Assembly (NCBI GenBank): GCA_902576375.1
Contig: CACGUZ010000001.1
Coordinates: 372,001 to 436,000, forward strand
Length of the DNA: 64,000 nt
From: an uncultured Pelagibacteraceae bacterium
Lineage (GTDB): Bacteria; Pseudomonadota; Alphaproteobacteria; Pelagibacterales; Pelagibacteraceae
Reading direction: 5' to 3'
Within the stretch, counting starts at the first letter, position 1; every line of letters starts with the position of its first letter. The position numbers were made by a program, and so were the translations under genes. Of the stretch, positions 28,317 through 37,725 are shown in pieces. Under the pieces are notes generated by a model that worked only from the letters and a program-made list of their open reading frames with translations, was not told where the DNA came from and searched no databases.

Positions 28317-29322
28317 TAAGACTTACTTTGTTTCTATTTTTAGAAATTTTACCAATAATATAAGGTTTATATTCCTTTGAAAAAAATTTACTAATTCTTT
28401 TTTCATATTTGGGGTTTATTATTAAACAAAATCCAACTCCACAGTTAAAAGTTTTAAGCATTTCTTTATCACTGATTTTGTATGTCTTAAGCCAATTGAA
28501 AATCTTAAGAGGTTTAATTCTATTTAAATCTATTTCTATAGATAAGTTATTGGGAACAACTCTACTGATATTATCAGCTAATCCACCACCAGTAATATTA
28601 GCACAACCATTTAATAAATTTCTTTTAACAAGATTTAAGATTTCTTTTACATAAATTTTCGTTGGCTTAATTAGTTCTTTTTGTAGAAATATATTTTTTT
28701 TTATATTTATTTTTTTTATTTTCAATAAATGTCTAACAAGTGAAAAACCATTTGAATGTAAACCACTAGATGGAACAGCTAAAATTAAATCTCCCTTTTT
28801 TATCTTATTTTTATAAAGAATTTTTTTTTTATCTGTAATTCCAACAGCGAAACCAGCTATATCAAATTTGCCTTTTGCATAAGTATCTGGCATTTCGGCA
28901 GTTTCGCCACCAACCAAACTACATCTTGCAATATTACACCCTTTAACTATTCCACTAATTATTGATTTCATTTTTTTCAAATCAATTTTATTGATTGAAA
29001 TGTAGTCTAAAAAAAATAAAGGTTTTGCTCCTTGTACAATTAAATCATTTACACTCATGGCAACTAGATCTATTCCAATAGTGTCATATTTATTTAGTAA
29101 GTTTGCGATCTCTATTTTTGTTCCCACTCCATCGGTACAAGCCACTATTTTTGGATTTTTTATATTTTTTGGTAAATTTGTGACCGATCCAAAGCCTCCA
29201 ATATTAGCATTCTTTTTATTGCCTCTTTTCTTTGATGAAATACTAGATATGAAACTTACAAATTTATCTGCTGCATTAATGTTGACCCCACTTTTTTTAT
29301 AGGTAAAGAGATTTTTATTCAT
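28294..29322 (-). CDS. purM: Phosphoribosylformylglycinamidine cyclo-ligase
   Basis: Closes the imidazole ring to form AIR using ATP. The 342-residue protein starts YKKSGVNINAADKFV and shows GGFGSV, ACTDGVGTKIEIA, VAMSVNDLIVQGAKPLFFLDY, LVGGETAEMPD and GLHSNGFSLVRH, all standard PurM motifs. It is divergent from the DUF2066 gene across only 23 bases, the same arrangement as purM/DUF2066-hda in gammaproteobacteria. Confidence 0.96.
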   Translation of the reverse strand: MNKNLFTYKKSGVNINAADKFVSFISSISSKKRGNKKNANIGGFGSVTNLPKNIKNPKIVACTDGVGTKIEIANLLNKYDTIGIDLVAMSVNDLIVQGAKPLFFLDYISINKIDLKKMKSIISGIVKGCNIARCSLVGGETAEMPDTYAKGKFDIAGFAVGITDKKKILYKNKIKKGDLILAVPSSGLHSNGFSLVRHLLKIKKINIKKNIFLQKELIKPTKIYVKEILNLVKRNLLNGCANITGGGLADNISRVVPNNLSIEIDLNRIKPLKIFNWLKTYKISDKEMLKTFNCGVGFCLIINPKYEKRISKFFSKEYKPYIIGKISKNRNKVSLNGKVKWI

Positions 29323-29345
29323 TAATATAGGTTCTAAATTTAAGT

Positions 29346-30407
29346 ATGTATTATATCAGACATTTATATATTTTTTTTTCTACTCTAGCTTTAATAATAT
29401 TTTTTTTTTCCACAGAGGTTGTTAAAGCAAAATCTTTTGAAATCAACGATATTGAAATTTCCCAGCCATTTGAAATGAATTTTGATAAAAATAAAGTAAT
29501 AGATTTAGGGTTTAAGAAAGCTTTTTTTGAATTAGTTTACTCTTTAATCAAATCACCAGATTTCAAAAAAATTGACAATATTAGGTTAAATGAAATCAAA
29601 AGCATGATTGAAACATTCTCGATTAAAGAGGAAAAATTTATAGATCAAAAATATTATGTAAACCTTGGTGTTTCATTTAATAAAAGAAAAATTTTTAGAT
29701 ATTTAGAGAAAAAAAATATTTTTCCATCACGAATACTCAAAGAGCAATTTTTATTTATCCCAGTCATAATAAATGAAAAGGGAAATGATATTTCAATTTT
29801 TTCAAATAATCCAATTTATGTGGATTGGAATAAAACAAATAAAAAATATCAATTAATAAGATATTTACTTCCCTCAGAAGATCTTGAAGATTTAAATCTT
29901 ATAAAAGAAAAATTAGATGTAATAGAAACTTATGATTTTAATGAGATTACAAAAAAATATTTTTTAAAGAATTCTATCATATCATTAATTTTTAAAGGTA
30001 AAAACGAAGTGAGAATTTTAACAAAAATTTATAATAATAAAAATGAGATAATAAAAAATGATACTTTTAAAAATATAAATATAGATAATGAAACAGACCT
30101 TAAATACTTAATCGAGAATTTGAAAAGTTTATTTGATGATACTTGGAAAAAATTGAATGAAATAAATACTTCAATAAAAGTTCCAATTACAATTAAGATT
30201 AGAAATGATGACTTAAAAAAATCAAATAATTTTCAATTATTTTTAAATGAAATAGATATGGTTAGTGACTATTCTGTAGAAAAATTTGATAAAGAATTCA
30301 TATATTATGAAGTTTTATTTAATGGAACAGTCCAAAATTTTATTAATATAATGAAAAATAAAAAATATAATTTAAATACGCAAAAAAAAGTTTGGATGAT
30401 TGAATGA
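29346..30407 (+). CDS. DUF2066 family exported protein
   Basis: A 353-residue protein with an N-terminal signal or anchor helix (IFFSTLALIIFFFSTEVVKA). The following region, IDLGFKKAFFELVYSL and the segment KYYVNLGVSFNKRKIFRYLEKKNI, resembles DUF2066 proteins, which have no known molecular role. The neighbourhood is the strongest argument: purM divergent on one side and an Hda-like gene overlapping by 4 bases on the other, as in pseudomonads. Sequence similarity is weak by eye, so the family call is moderate. Confidence 0.65.
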   Translation: MYYIRHLYIFFSTLALIIFFFSTEVVKAKSFEINDIEISQPFEMNFDKNKVIDLGFKKAFFELVYSLIKSPDFKKIDNIRLNEIKSMIETFSIKEEKFIDQKYYVNLGVSFNKRKIFRYLEKKNIFPSRILKEQFLFIPVIINEKGNDISIFSNNPIYVDWNKTNKKYQLIRYLLPSEDLEDLNLIKEKLDVIETYDFNEITKKYFLKNSIISLIFKGKNEVRILTKIYNNKNEIIKNDTFKNINIDNETDLKYLIENLKSLFDDTWKKLNEINTSIKVPITIKIRNDDLKKSNNFQLFLNEIDMVSDYSVEKFDKEFIYYEVLFNGTVQNFINIMKNKKYNLNTQKKVWMIE

Positions 30408-31066
30408 GAGACTTAGATCAAATAATAATCAAATTTGATTATGACAAAAATTTTAAAAATGATGATTTTTATCTTTCCAAAAGTAATAAACATGTTTTTG
30501 ATTTTTTAAACATATGGCCAAAATGGGAAAGAAATTTTGTTAATATTTCAGGGGAGAAGCTCTCTGGAAAAACTCATTTAACGAATATTTTTTTACGTAA
30601 AAACAAAGGCATAAAGTTTGAGGGTAAATCTCTAGAAAATGATGATCTAAAAAAAATAAAAATTAATCAGAACATTATAATTGAAAACTTGTCTTCAGAT
30701 GTTGATGAAAAATTAATTTACAGTCTTTTTAATTTAATTGAGCAAGATAATAAATTTATTATTGTTACATCTTTAAAACCAATTATTGATATCAATTTTG
30801 AGTTAAAAGACTTAAGATCTAGAGCAAAAAATTTTATCTTATTAAATATTGAAAAACCTGATGATCAGCTGATATTTGCTATTATATTAAAAAATTTATC
30901 TGATAGACAAATCTCTTTGGACAACAAGTTCATTGAGTTTATTGTTAAAAGAATTGAGAGATCATATAGTAAAATATATGATTTCATATATAAGATCGAT
31001 CAGTTAAGTTTAAAAAAAAAAAAATCGATTGATTTTAAAATTATAAAAGAAGTCCTAGGAGAATAA
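30404..31066 (+). CDS. Hda-like DnaA-related ATPase
   Basis: A 220-residue DnaA-family AAA+ protein without the DnaA DNA-binding domain, as in Hda (E. coli) and HdaA (Caulobacter), which help inactivate DnaA-ATP after replication starts. Features are FDFLNIWPKWERNFVNISG, a P-loop GEKLSGKTHLTNIF, a Walker B-like IIIENLSS, VTSLKP and DLRSRAKNF (sensor/arginine region). No clear N-terminal clamp-binding QL-type motif is obvious, though DLDQIIIKF could serve. The TAA is directly followed by the aspS TTG. Confidence 0.8.
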   Translation: MRDLDQIIIKFDYDKNFKNDDFYLSKSNKHVFDFLNIWPKWERNFVNISGEKLSGKTHLTNIFLRKNKGIKFEGKSLENDDLKKIKINQNIIIENLSSDVDEKLIYSLFNLIEQDNKFIIVTSLKPIIDINFELKDLRSRAKNFILLNIEKPDDQLIFAIILKNLSDRQISLDNKFIEFIVKRIERSYSKIYDFIYKIDQLSLKKKKSIDFKIIKEVLGE

Positions 31067-32851
31067 TTGAGCAAATTTAGAACTCACAAATGTAACGAAT
31101 TAAATAAACAAAAAATTGGAGATAAGGTATCTCTATCAGGTTGGATTAATAAAAAAAGAGACCATGGAAATCTTTTGTTTATAGATTTAAGAGATAACTA
31201 CGGGATTACACAATGTATTATAGATAAAGAAAATTCCAATTTTAAAAAGTTAGAAAAAATACAGTTAGAAACAGTAATTAAAATTGATGGAAAAGTGGTC
31301 GAAAGAACAAATGAATCAATTAACAATGATATTGAAACCGGAGAAATTGAGGTAGTAATTAAAAATTTTCAGGTTCTTGGTGAATGTAAAGAACTTCCTT
31401 TGCCAGTTTTTACTGATCGAGAGTATGCAGAAGAAATAAGACTTAAATATCGTTTTTTAGATTTAAGAAGAAAAAAAATTCATGAAAATATTATTTTAAG
31501 ATCAAAAGTAATTTCATTTATTAGAAACGAAATGAATAAGTTAGGATTTTTAGAATTTCAAACACCTATTTTGACTTCTTCAAGCCCAGAGGGAGCAAGA
31601 GATTTTTTAGTACCGAGCAGATTAAATCCTGGAAAATTTTATGCACTTCCACAAGCACCTCAACAATTTAAACAATTAGTGATGGTTTCTGGTTTTGATA
31701 AGTATTTTCAAATTGCTCCATGTTTTAGAGATGAAGATGCAAGAGCAGACAGAAGTCCTGGAGAGTTTTATCAATTAGATTTAGAAATGTCCTTTGTTGA
31801 GCAAGAGGATGTATTTAACGTTGTAGAAAAGTTATTTGTAAATACATTTAAAAAGTTTTCAAAAAAAGAATTATTATTTAACAAGTTTCCAAAAATTGCA
31901 TTTAAGGATTCAATGCTTAAATATGGAACAGATAAACCAGACTTAAGAAACCCACTGGTTATTTATGACATCACTGAAACTTTTTTAAGAGATGATGTTT
32001 CATTTGAAATATTTAAAAAACTTGTCAAATCTGGATCTAAAGTAAGATGCATTGTTACAAAAAACACAAAAGATAAACCTCGAAGTTTTTTTGATAACAT
32101 TGATAAATGGGCTAAAGAACAAGGTGCTTCAGGATTAGCTTATTTTACAATTGAAAAAGAAAAAGAAATTTTAGCAAAAGGGCCCGTAGGCAAATTTTTT
32201 TCAAAAGACTCACTTAATGAAATAATGACTAAAACTGAAGCAAAAGTAGGTGATAGTATTTTTCTTGCTTGTGGCAAAGTGGAGGAGGTAGAAAAAATTA
32301 CTGCATTGGCTAGAGATAAAATTGGAAAAGATTTAGGTTTAATCGATGAAAACGTTTTTGCATTCTGCTGGATTGTAGATTATCCAATGTATGAAATAGA
32401 TAATCAAACTAAAAAAATTAAATTTAGTCATAATCCTTTTTCTATGCCGCAAGGGGATATCAACAAAATTAATTTTGAAAAGCCGTTAGAAATACTTGCA
32501 TATCAATATGATATTGTATGTAATGGGATAGAATTGTCTTCAGGTGCGATTAGAAATCATATTCCAGATCTAATGTATAAATTATTTGATGTTGTAGGTT
32601 ATTCCAGATCTGATGTTGATCAAAAATTTAGTGGAATGATAAACGCCTTAAGTTATGGTGCTCCACCTCATGGTGGCATTGCCCCAGGAATCGATAGAAT
32701 AATTATGTTACTAGCAAATGAAAAAAATATTCGAGAAGTTACAATGTTTCCAATGAATCAAAATGCACAGGATTTGATGATGAATGCACCTTCTAGTGTA
32801 AGTGAAAATCAACTTAAAGAGTTAAATTTATCTATAAAAAACAAAAAATAA
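31067..32851 (+). CDS. aspS: Aspartyl-tRNA synthetase
   Basis: Charges tRNA-Asp (possibly also tRNA-Asn). The start is a TTG immediately after the hda-like stop, with AGGAG five bases upstream at 31057-31061. The 594-residue protein has the OB-fold anticodon domain (GWINKKRDHGNLLFIDLRD), the catalytic class II core (FLEFQTPILTSSSPEGARDF, FRDEDARADRSPGEFYQLD), the bacterial GAD insert and GGIAPGIDRIIMLL at motif 3. The bacterial-type insert and length are normal. It ends directly against the NrdJ-like gene on the other strand with no gap. Confidence 0.96.
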   Translation: MSKFRTHKCNELNKQKIGDKVSLSGWINKKRDHGNLLFIDLRDNYGITQCIIDKENSNFKKLEKIQLETVIKIDGKVVERTNESINNDIETGEIEVVIKNFQVLGECKELPLPVFTDREYAEEIRLKYRFLDLRRKKIHENIILRSKVISFIRNEMNKLGFLEFQTPILTSSSPEGARDFLVPSRLNPGKFYALPQAPQQFKQLVMVSGFDKYFQIAPCFRDEDARADRSPGEFYQLDLEMSFVEQEDVFNVVEKLFVNTFKKFSKKELLFNKFPKIAFKDSMLKYGTDKPDLRNPLVIYDITETFLRDDVSFEIFKKLVKSGSKVRCIVTKNTKDKPRSFFDNIDKWAKEQGASGLAYFTIEKEKEILAKGPVGKFFSKDSLNEIMTKTEAKVGDSIFLACGKVEEVEKITALARDKIGKDLGLIDENVFAFCWIVDYPMYEIDNQTKKIKFSHNPFSMPQGDINKINFEKPLEILAYQYDIVCNGIELSSGAIRNHIPDLMYKLFDVVGYSRSDVDQKFSGMINALSYGAPPHGGIAPGIDRIIMLLANEKNIREVTMFPMNQNAQDLMMNAPSSVSENQLKELNLSIKNKK

Positions 32852-33676
32852 TTATTTTTTACCTTTAAGACTAATTTTAACATCTGATAAATCTACTAGA
32901 TTTTTTTTGTAATTGTTCCTAACAAATCCTTTACTTGTTATATCTTTAACTATTTTCAGTAATTGATTTTGTTCATCGGAACCTTTTTCATCTGTAAATG
33001 AAACATCTAAATTACCTATAGAAGGAGTATGAGCTAAATCTTCTCTGTTTAAATAAGAAATTGCTAGTTCTCTAAATATATAATCTAAAATTGAAGAAGC
33101 ACTTAAAATTCTGTCGTTACCATTTACTTTACCAGAAGGCTCAAATTTAGTCCCTATAAATGCACTTACAAATTCATCTAATGGTACCCCATATTGAAGG
33201 CCAAGTGAGACAGCAATAGCAAAATTATTCATTAAAGCTTTAACTAGCTCTCCCTCTTTACTTGTATCAATAAAGATTTCTCCAATTTTACCATCCTCAT
33301 ATTCGCCAGTATGCAAATAAACTTTATGGTCACCAATTGTTGCTTTTTGAATGTAACCTTTTCTTCTATCAGGCATACCAAATCGTTTTCCAGAATTATC
33401 AGATTTCGCAAAAGTTTGAGAAACAATTTTTTCAACACTTGTATTTTTGTTATCATTATGAACTTGAACTAAATCAATTTTTTTACTTTGATCATTTTTT
33501 TTATTATTTGGATCAAGGCTTTTTGTCTTTCTGTTATCTAATTTTACATCCAGCACTTCAAATTTTCCATCATCTCTTTTTTCAAGATTCTTTAGTTCTG
33601 TTTCATTGATATCGTCTAAATAGTGATTTACTTTAAAAGTGCAGGTATAATAAGTTTCTACAAGATATTTTGACAT
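32852..33676 (-). CDS. Stand-alone NrdJ C-terminal (TSCPD-like) domain protein
   Basis: The 274-residue protein matches, at residues about 104-216, the C-terminal region of adenosylcobalamin-dependent (class II) ribonucleotide reductases of alphaproteobacteria: [64 protein letters not shown] and [13 protein letters not shown]. No catalytic NrdJ barrel is encoded next to it. Residues 1-60 ([19 protein letters not shown]) are not part of NrdJ as I know it. The only Cys is C12, so the C-terminal redox Cys pair of reductases is missing. Split NrdJa/NrdJb exist in pseudomonads, but this looks like an orphan with a different N-terminus. Function unknown; a regulatory or structural role is inference. 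Confidence 0.75.
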   Translation of the reverse strand: MSKYLVETYYTCTFKVNHYLDDINETELKNLEKRDDGKFEVLDVKLDNRKTKSLDPNNKKNDQSKKIDLVQVHNDNKNTSVEKIVSQTFAKSDNSGKRFGMPDRRKGYIQKATIGDHKVYLHTGEYEDGKIGEIFIDTSKEGELVKALMNNFAIAVSLGLQYGVPLDEFVSAFIGTKFEPSGKVNGNDRILSASSILDYIFRELAISYLNREDLAHTPSIGNLDVSFTDEKGSDEQNQLLKIVKDITSKGFVRNNYKKNLVDLSDVKISLKGKK

Positions 33677-33789
33677 TTTTTTTAATCCTTAAATTAATTT
33701 GAATTTTTTAATCTTTTTACTTATATACTTTTACATATTTTAGTCTAATTTAATTTATACAATTTAAAATTGAAATTAAAAAATTTTAC

Positions 33790-34149
33790 ATGTTGACTTT
33801 CTTAAAAAAAATATTCACCTGGTGGAATCGCGATACATTTGGCACTAGAATCAAAACTATATTGTTTGGTAAACTTATTGGATCAGATGAGAATGGAAAT
33901 AAATATTATGAGAGTAAAAAAGGAAAAAGATGGGTAATTTATGCAAATGAAATTGATGCATCAAAAATTCCAGTTGAATGGTACTCTTGGATTCATTTTA
34001 TGCCAAATAAAATTGAAAATATTCATGAATTAGAAAAACATCATTGGCAAAAACCTCACCAACCAAATTTGACTGGTACTGCTTCAGCTTATTATCCAAA
34101 TAAGAACAATAAAGATGCAAATAAAAAAAAATATAAAAGCTGGAAATAA
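33790..34149 (+). CDS. NDUFA12-family complex I accessory subunit (B17.2-like)
   Basis: A 119-residue protein related to the 17.2 kDa accessory subunit of mitochondrial complex I, found in alphaproteobacteria. Seen are FTWWNRDTFGTRIKTILFGKLIG, DENGNKYYESKKGKRWVIY, and IPVEWYSWIHF followed by HHWQKPHQPNLTGTASAYYP, the family signature. It probably binds the peripheral arm of NADH:quinone oxidoreductase; the nuo genes are not in this window. It overlaps the DUF2155 gene by 35 bases. Confidence 0.9.
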   Translation: MLTFLKKIFTWWNRDTFGTRIKTILFGKLIGSDENGNKYYESKKGKRWVIYANEIDASKIPVEWYSWIHFMPNKIENIHELEKHHWQKPHQPNLTGTASAYYPNKNNKDANKKKYKSWK

Positions 34150-34519
34150 GCTAATTTTATTTTTATTTATATATTTACTTAGCATATTTGTAACATTTAA
34201 GACTAATTCCGAGACTAACCTTGATGGAAATAATACTGACATAAAAATATTAGATAAGATTAGTTCTAAAAACGAGTTGATAAAATTAGTTAATAATGAG
34301 GAATTTGTTTATAAAGATTTAGCAATAAAAAGTATTAAATGTACAGACTCTAAATTTGATGATAACCCAGAAGTTAAGGCGTATATCCAAGTAAGAGATT
34401 TAACAAAAAAAGATAGAAATAATGTTTTTATTTTTAACGGATGGATGTTTTCATCGAGCCCTTCTATAGCACCCTTTGATCATCCAGTTTATGATATCTG
34501 GCTTGTTAACTGTTATTAA
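34115..34519 (+). CDS. DUF2155 family exported protein
   Basis: A 134-residue protein with an N-terminal signal sequence (KLILFLFIYLLSIFVTF) and the DUF2155 core: FVYKDLAIKSIKCTDS, then FIFNGWMFSSSPSIAPFDHPVYDIWLVNCY at the C-terminus, with two Cys that could form a disulfide. In alphaproteobacteria this family often follows the NDUFA12-like gene, as here. No molecular function is known. The only ATG in frame lies 35 bases inside the upstream gene. Its stop shares TTAA with the convergent accC. Confidence 0.85.
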   Translation: MQIKKNIKAGNKLILFLFIYLLSIFVTFKTNSETNLDGNNTDIKILDKISSKNELIKLVNNEEFVYKDLAIKSIKCTDSKFDDNPEVKAYIQVRDLTKKDRNNVFIFNGWMFSSSPSIAPFDHPVYDIWLVNCY

Positions 34520-35853
34520 ATTATTTTATCTTTATCCAGCCAACTAACATTGAAATCAGAATCAATAAATTTTTTATGATTTAGTAATTTTTTATGCAAT
34601 GGAATAGTTGTTGTGATTCCTTCTATAACAAACTCATCTAAAGATCTATTCATTCTCTGTATAGCTTCTGATCTATTTCTTCCATGACATATTAATTTAC
34701 AAATCATACTATCATAATATGGAGTAACTTTATAACCCTGATATATTGCACCATCGACTCTAGTTCTAAAACCTGATGGTTGATGACACATACCAATTAA
34801 ACCAGGTGAGGGTTGGAAATTTTTACTAGCATCCTCCGCATTTATCCTACATTCTATAGCATGTCCTCTTGGATTTATATCGCTTTGGTTTAAAGCTGTT
34901 TCTCCTGAAAATGCTATCCAAATTTGTTCTTTTATAATATCTATACCTGTTACCATTTCAGTAACTGGATGTTCAACTTGGACTCTTGTATTCATTTCAA
35001 GAAAATAAAATTTTCCGTCTTCATAAATGAATTCAACAGTCCCAGCACCTGTATAGCCAATTTTTGACACCATATTAACTGTTTTCTCAAAAAGATCTTT
35101 TCTTATCTCATCAGTTAAAATAGGACTTGGTGTTTCTTCAATTAGTTTTTGATGTCTTCTTTGAACTGAACAATCTCTCTCATGAAGATGAACAGTTCTA
35201 TTTTTTCCAGCTAAAATTTGGACTTCTATATGTCTAGGATTTTGAAAAAACTTTTCTATATAAACTTCATCATTACCAAAATATTTTTGAGCTTCTGACT
35301 TTGCAGTTGAAAACAATGTTTCAAATTCCTCCTCTTTGTAAACGATTTTCATACCTTTTCCACCACCACCACCAGAAGCTTTAATTAAAACTGGAAAACC
35401 AATTTTTTTGCACAATTCTTTTGCATCTTTAACATTTCTTACTCCACCTTCAGATCCTTCAATAACTGGCAAACCATTTTCTTTGGCAATTTTTTTTGCT
35501 TGTATCTTGTCTCCCATCATTTCTATCAATTCTGATGATGCGCCTATAAATTTAATATTATTATCTTCAAGCACTTTTGCAAAATTAGCATTTTCTGAGA
35601 GGAATCCATAACCTGGATGCACAGCCTCAGCATTGGTGATTTCTATTGCAGATAATAAGGCTGGGATATTTAAATAACTATTTGCTGGTTGGTGAGAACC
35701 TATACAAACACTTTCATCTGCCATTCTTACATGCATACTTTCTTTATCTACATCAGAATGAACAGCAACAGTTGAAATCCCCCATTCTTTACAGGCTCTT
35801 ATAATCCTGACCGCAATCTCTCCACGGTTGGCTATCAAAATTTTTTTAAACAT
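34516..35853 (-). CDS. accC: Acetyl-CoA carboxylase, biotin carboxylase subunit
   Basis: ATP-dependent carboxylation of biotin on AccB, the first half-reaction of malonyl-CoA formation. The 445-residue protein opens FKKILIANRGEIAVRIIRAC and has VHPGYGFLSENA, the ATP-grasp Gly loop KASGGGGGKGMK, RDCSVQRRHQKLIEE and FLEMNTRVQVEHPVTEM. Full length and no odd residues. The start overlaps the accB stop by one base (accB-accC operon). Confidence 0.97.
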   Translation of the reverse strand: MFKKILIANRGEIAVRIIRACKEWGISTVAVHSDVDKESMHVRMADESVCIGSHQPANSYLNIPALLSAIEITNAEAVHPGYGFLSENANFAKVLEDNNIKFIGASSELIEMMGDKIQAKKIAKENGLPVIEGSEGGVRNVKDAKELCKKIGFPVLIKASGGGGGKGMKIVYKEEEFETLFSTAKSEAQKYFGNDEVYIEKFFQNPRHIEVQILAGKNRTVHLHERDCSVQRRHQKLIEETPSPILTDEIRKDLFEKTVNMVSKIGYTGAGTVEFIYEDGKFYFLEMNTRVQVEHPVTEMVTGIDIIKEQIWIAFSGETALNQSDINPRGHAIECRINAEDASKNFQPSPGLIGMCHQPSGFRTRVDGAIYQGYKVTPYYDSMICKLICHGRNRSEAIQRMNRSLDEFVIEGITTTIPLHKKLLNHKKFIDSDFNVSWLDKDKII

Positions 35854-36284
35854 TAATCTAGAATTAATAAATTTTGACCGAATTCTACAGCTTGACCATC
35901 TTCAACACAAATTTCTTTTACAACCCCATCAGCAGTTGATGGCACATGATTCATAGTTTTCATAGCCTCTACTATCATTACTGTGTCACCCTTTTTAATT
36001 TTTTTTCCAACTTCAACAAATTTTTTTGCCCCAGGTTCGGGTGCATGGTACGCTGTTCCTATAATCGGTGATTTGACTTCAATTCCTGTTTTACTTTTCT
36101 CCGATGAATTATTATTTAAATTAATTGTATCAATTTTTTGATTTGGAACATTTTGATTATTTACTGAGATATTGTTTTTAGATACTTTAATCTTAGTGTC
36201 TTTCTCAGTATATTCTAGTTCAGTTAGATTAAATTCTTCTAAATAGTCACTAAGTTCTTTAATGATCTTTTTATTAATTTTCAT
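35853..36284 (-). CDS. accB: Acetyl-CoA carboxylase, biotin carboxyl carrier protein
   Basis: A 143-residue carrier that is biotinylated on Lys109 of VEAMKTMNHV. It has the N-terminal helix region (KELSDYLEEFNLTELEYTEKD), an Asn/Ser-rich linker at about 40-68, and the biotinyl domain starting VKSPIIGTAYHAPEPGAKKF. It overlaps aroQ by 11 bases and accC by 1. The aroQ-accB-accC order is widespread. Confidence 0.96.
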   Translation of the reverse strand: MKINKKIIKELSDYLEEFNLTELEYTEKDTKIKVSKNNISVNNQNVPNQKIDTINLNNNSSEKSKTGIEVKSPIIGTAYHAPEPGAKKFVEVGKKIKKGDTVMIVEAMKTMNHVPSTADGVVKEICVEDGQAVEFGQNLLILD

Positions 36285-36720
36285 TTTGTAAAAGCTTTTG
36301 CATTGAAATTATGGCTAAAATATAACCGTCAGTACCTAAACCAAAAATACCACCTGTAACTACGTCACTTATTAAAGATTTATGTCTAAATTCTTCACGT
36401 TTATATATATTTGAAATATGTAACTCAATAATTGGTTTTTTAAAAATACTTAATGCATCCCTAATAGCTACAGAGGTATGTGTAAAAGCTGCAGCATTGA
36501 TTATAATTCCATCAAAATTTTTTCTAGAGTTTTGTATCAAGTTAACAATTTCCCCCTCAATATTTGATTGAGAAAAATCAGCTACCAAACCCAATTCTTT
36601 CGACTTATTCAAACAAATTTCTTTTAATTCTTCAAATGTAGTAGATCCATATTGTGATTGTTCTCTTTCACCTAATAGATTAAGATTTGGACCATTGATT
36701 ATAATTATCTTATTATTCAT
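36274..36720 (-). CDS. aroQ: 3-dehydroquinate dehydratase, type II
   Basis: Third step of the shikimate pathway. The 148-residue protein has IIIINGPNLNLLGEREQSQYG (lid loop Arg and catalytic Tyr), IINAAAFTHTSVAIRDAL (catalytic His) and ELHISNIYKREEFRHKS. Typical type II length. It heads the aroQ-accB-accC operon and is divergent from thiS across 16 bases. Confidence 0.97.
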   Translation of the reverse strand: MNNKIIIINGPNLNLLGEREQSQYGSTTFEELKEICLNKSKELGLVADFSQSNIEGEIVNLIQNSRKNFDGIIINAAAFTHTSVAIRDALSIFKKPIIELHISNIYKREEFRHKSLISDVVTGGIFGLGTDGYILAIISMQKLLQNEN

Positions 36721-36736
36721 TTAACATTTATATACG

Positions 36737-36949
36737 ATGAAAAAAAAAATAAAAATAAAAATAAATGGCAAAATAAATAGAATTAATGATAAAACTAAAT
36801 TATCTGACTTAGTTAAAAATTTAAAAGTCCCTTTGAAAAAAGTTGCCATTGAATTAAATAGAGAAATAGTGGATAAAAAAAATCTAAATAAAATTAATTT
36901 AAAAGTTAATGATAATATTGAAATTGTTCACTTTATCGGAGGTGGTTAG
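36737..36949 (+). CDS. thiS: Sulfur carrier protein ThiS
   Basis: A 70-residue ubiquitin-like protein whose C-terminal Gly-Gly becomes a thiocarboxylate and donates sulfur to the thiazole of thiamine. It has the KIKINGKI start, the [13 protein letters not shown] end and a Lys-rich body. The codons for the terminal glycines (GGA GGT GGT) also form the Shine-Dalgarno sequence for thiG. Confidence 0.93.
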   Translation: MKKKIKIKINGKINRINDKTKLSDLVKNLKVPLKKVAIELNREIVDKKNLNKINLKVNDNIEIVHFIGGG

Positions 36950-36951
36950 TT

Positions 36952-37725
36952 TTGAAAAAAGATAATCTTATAATTTCAAAGAAAAAATTTAATTCAAGAT
37001 TGATTGTAGGTACTGGCAAATACAAAAACTTGGTTGAATGTGCTAAGGCGATAAAGATATCTGGAGCCGATATTGTAACTGTTGCTGTTCGAAGAGTAAA
37101 TATTACTGATAAAAAGAAACCCTTATTAATGGATTATATAGATCCAAAAAAAATAACTTATTTACCAAATACAGCTGGATGTTTTAATTCAGATGAAGCA
37201 TTAAGGACACTCAGGCTAGCAAGAGAAATTGGAGGATGGAAATTGGTAAAGCTTGAAGTTTTAGGGGATAAACAAAATCTTTTTCCAGAAATGATAGAAA
37301 CACTTAAATCAACAGAAATTTTAACAAAAGAGGGTTTTAAGGTTATGGTTTATTGTAACGACGATCCTCTAATGGCCAAAAGGTTAGAAAATGTTGGAGC
37401 GGCAGCTATTATGCCACTAGCCGCACCAATTGGATCTGGTTTAGGTATTTTAAATAAAGTTAATATCCAAATTATAAGAGACCAAACAAAATTACCTTTG
37501 ATAATAGACGCTGGTTTAGGGCAAGCATCTGATGCAGTTATAGCAATGGAATTAGGCTGCGATGGAGTTTTAGTGAATACTGCAATTGCTAAAGCTAAGA
37601 AACCATTTGAAATGGCAAGAGCCTTCAAAAATGCTGTAATTGCTGGTAGACAGTCCTTTTTATCTGGAAGAATTAAAAAAAAAATAATGGGAAGTGCTTC
37701 ATCCCCCAAAGAGGGTATTATTTAG
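36952..37725 (+). CDS. thiG: Thiazole synthase
   Basis: Forms the thiazole phosphate of thiamine from deoxyxylulose phosphate, an imine of glycine or tyrosine origin, and ThiS thiocarboxylate. The 257-residue TIM-barrel protein has [25 protein letters not shown] (Schiff-base Lys), [18 protein letters not shown] and [20 protein letters not shown], all ThiG motifs. The start is a TTG at 36952, two bases after the thiS stop, with GGAGGT at 36938-36943. thiS-thiG is a biosynthetic pair; thiC and thiE are not in this window. The 3' end overlaps the convergent RNase gene by 8 bases. Confidence 0.95.
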   Translation: MKKDNLIISKKKFNSRLIVGTGKYKNLVECAKAIKISGADIVTVAVRRVNITDKKKPLLMDYIDPKKITYLPNTAGCFNSDEALRTLRLAREIGGWKLVKLEVLGDKQNLFPEMIETLKSTEILTKEGFKVMVYCNDDPLMAKRLENVGAAAIMPLAAPIGSGLGILNKVNIQIIRDQTKLPLIIDAGLGQASDAVIAMELGCDGVLVNTAIAKAKKPFEMARAFKNAVIAGRQSFLSGRIKKKIMGSASSPKEGII

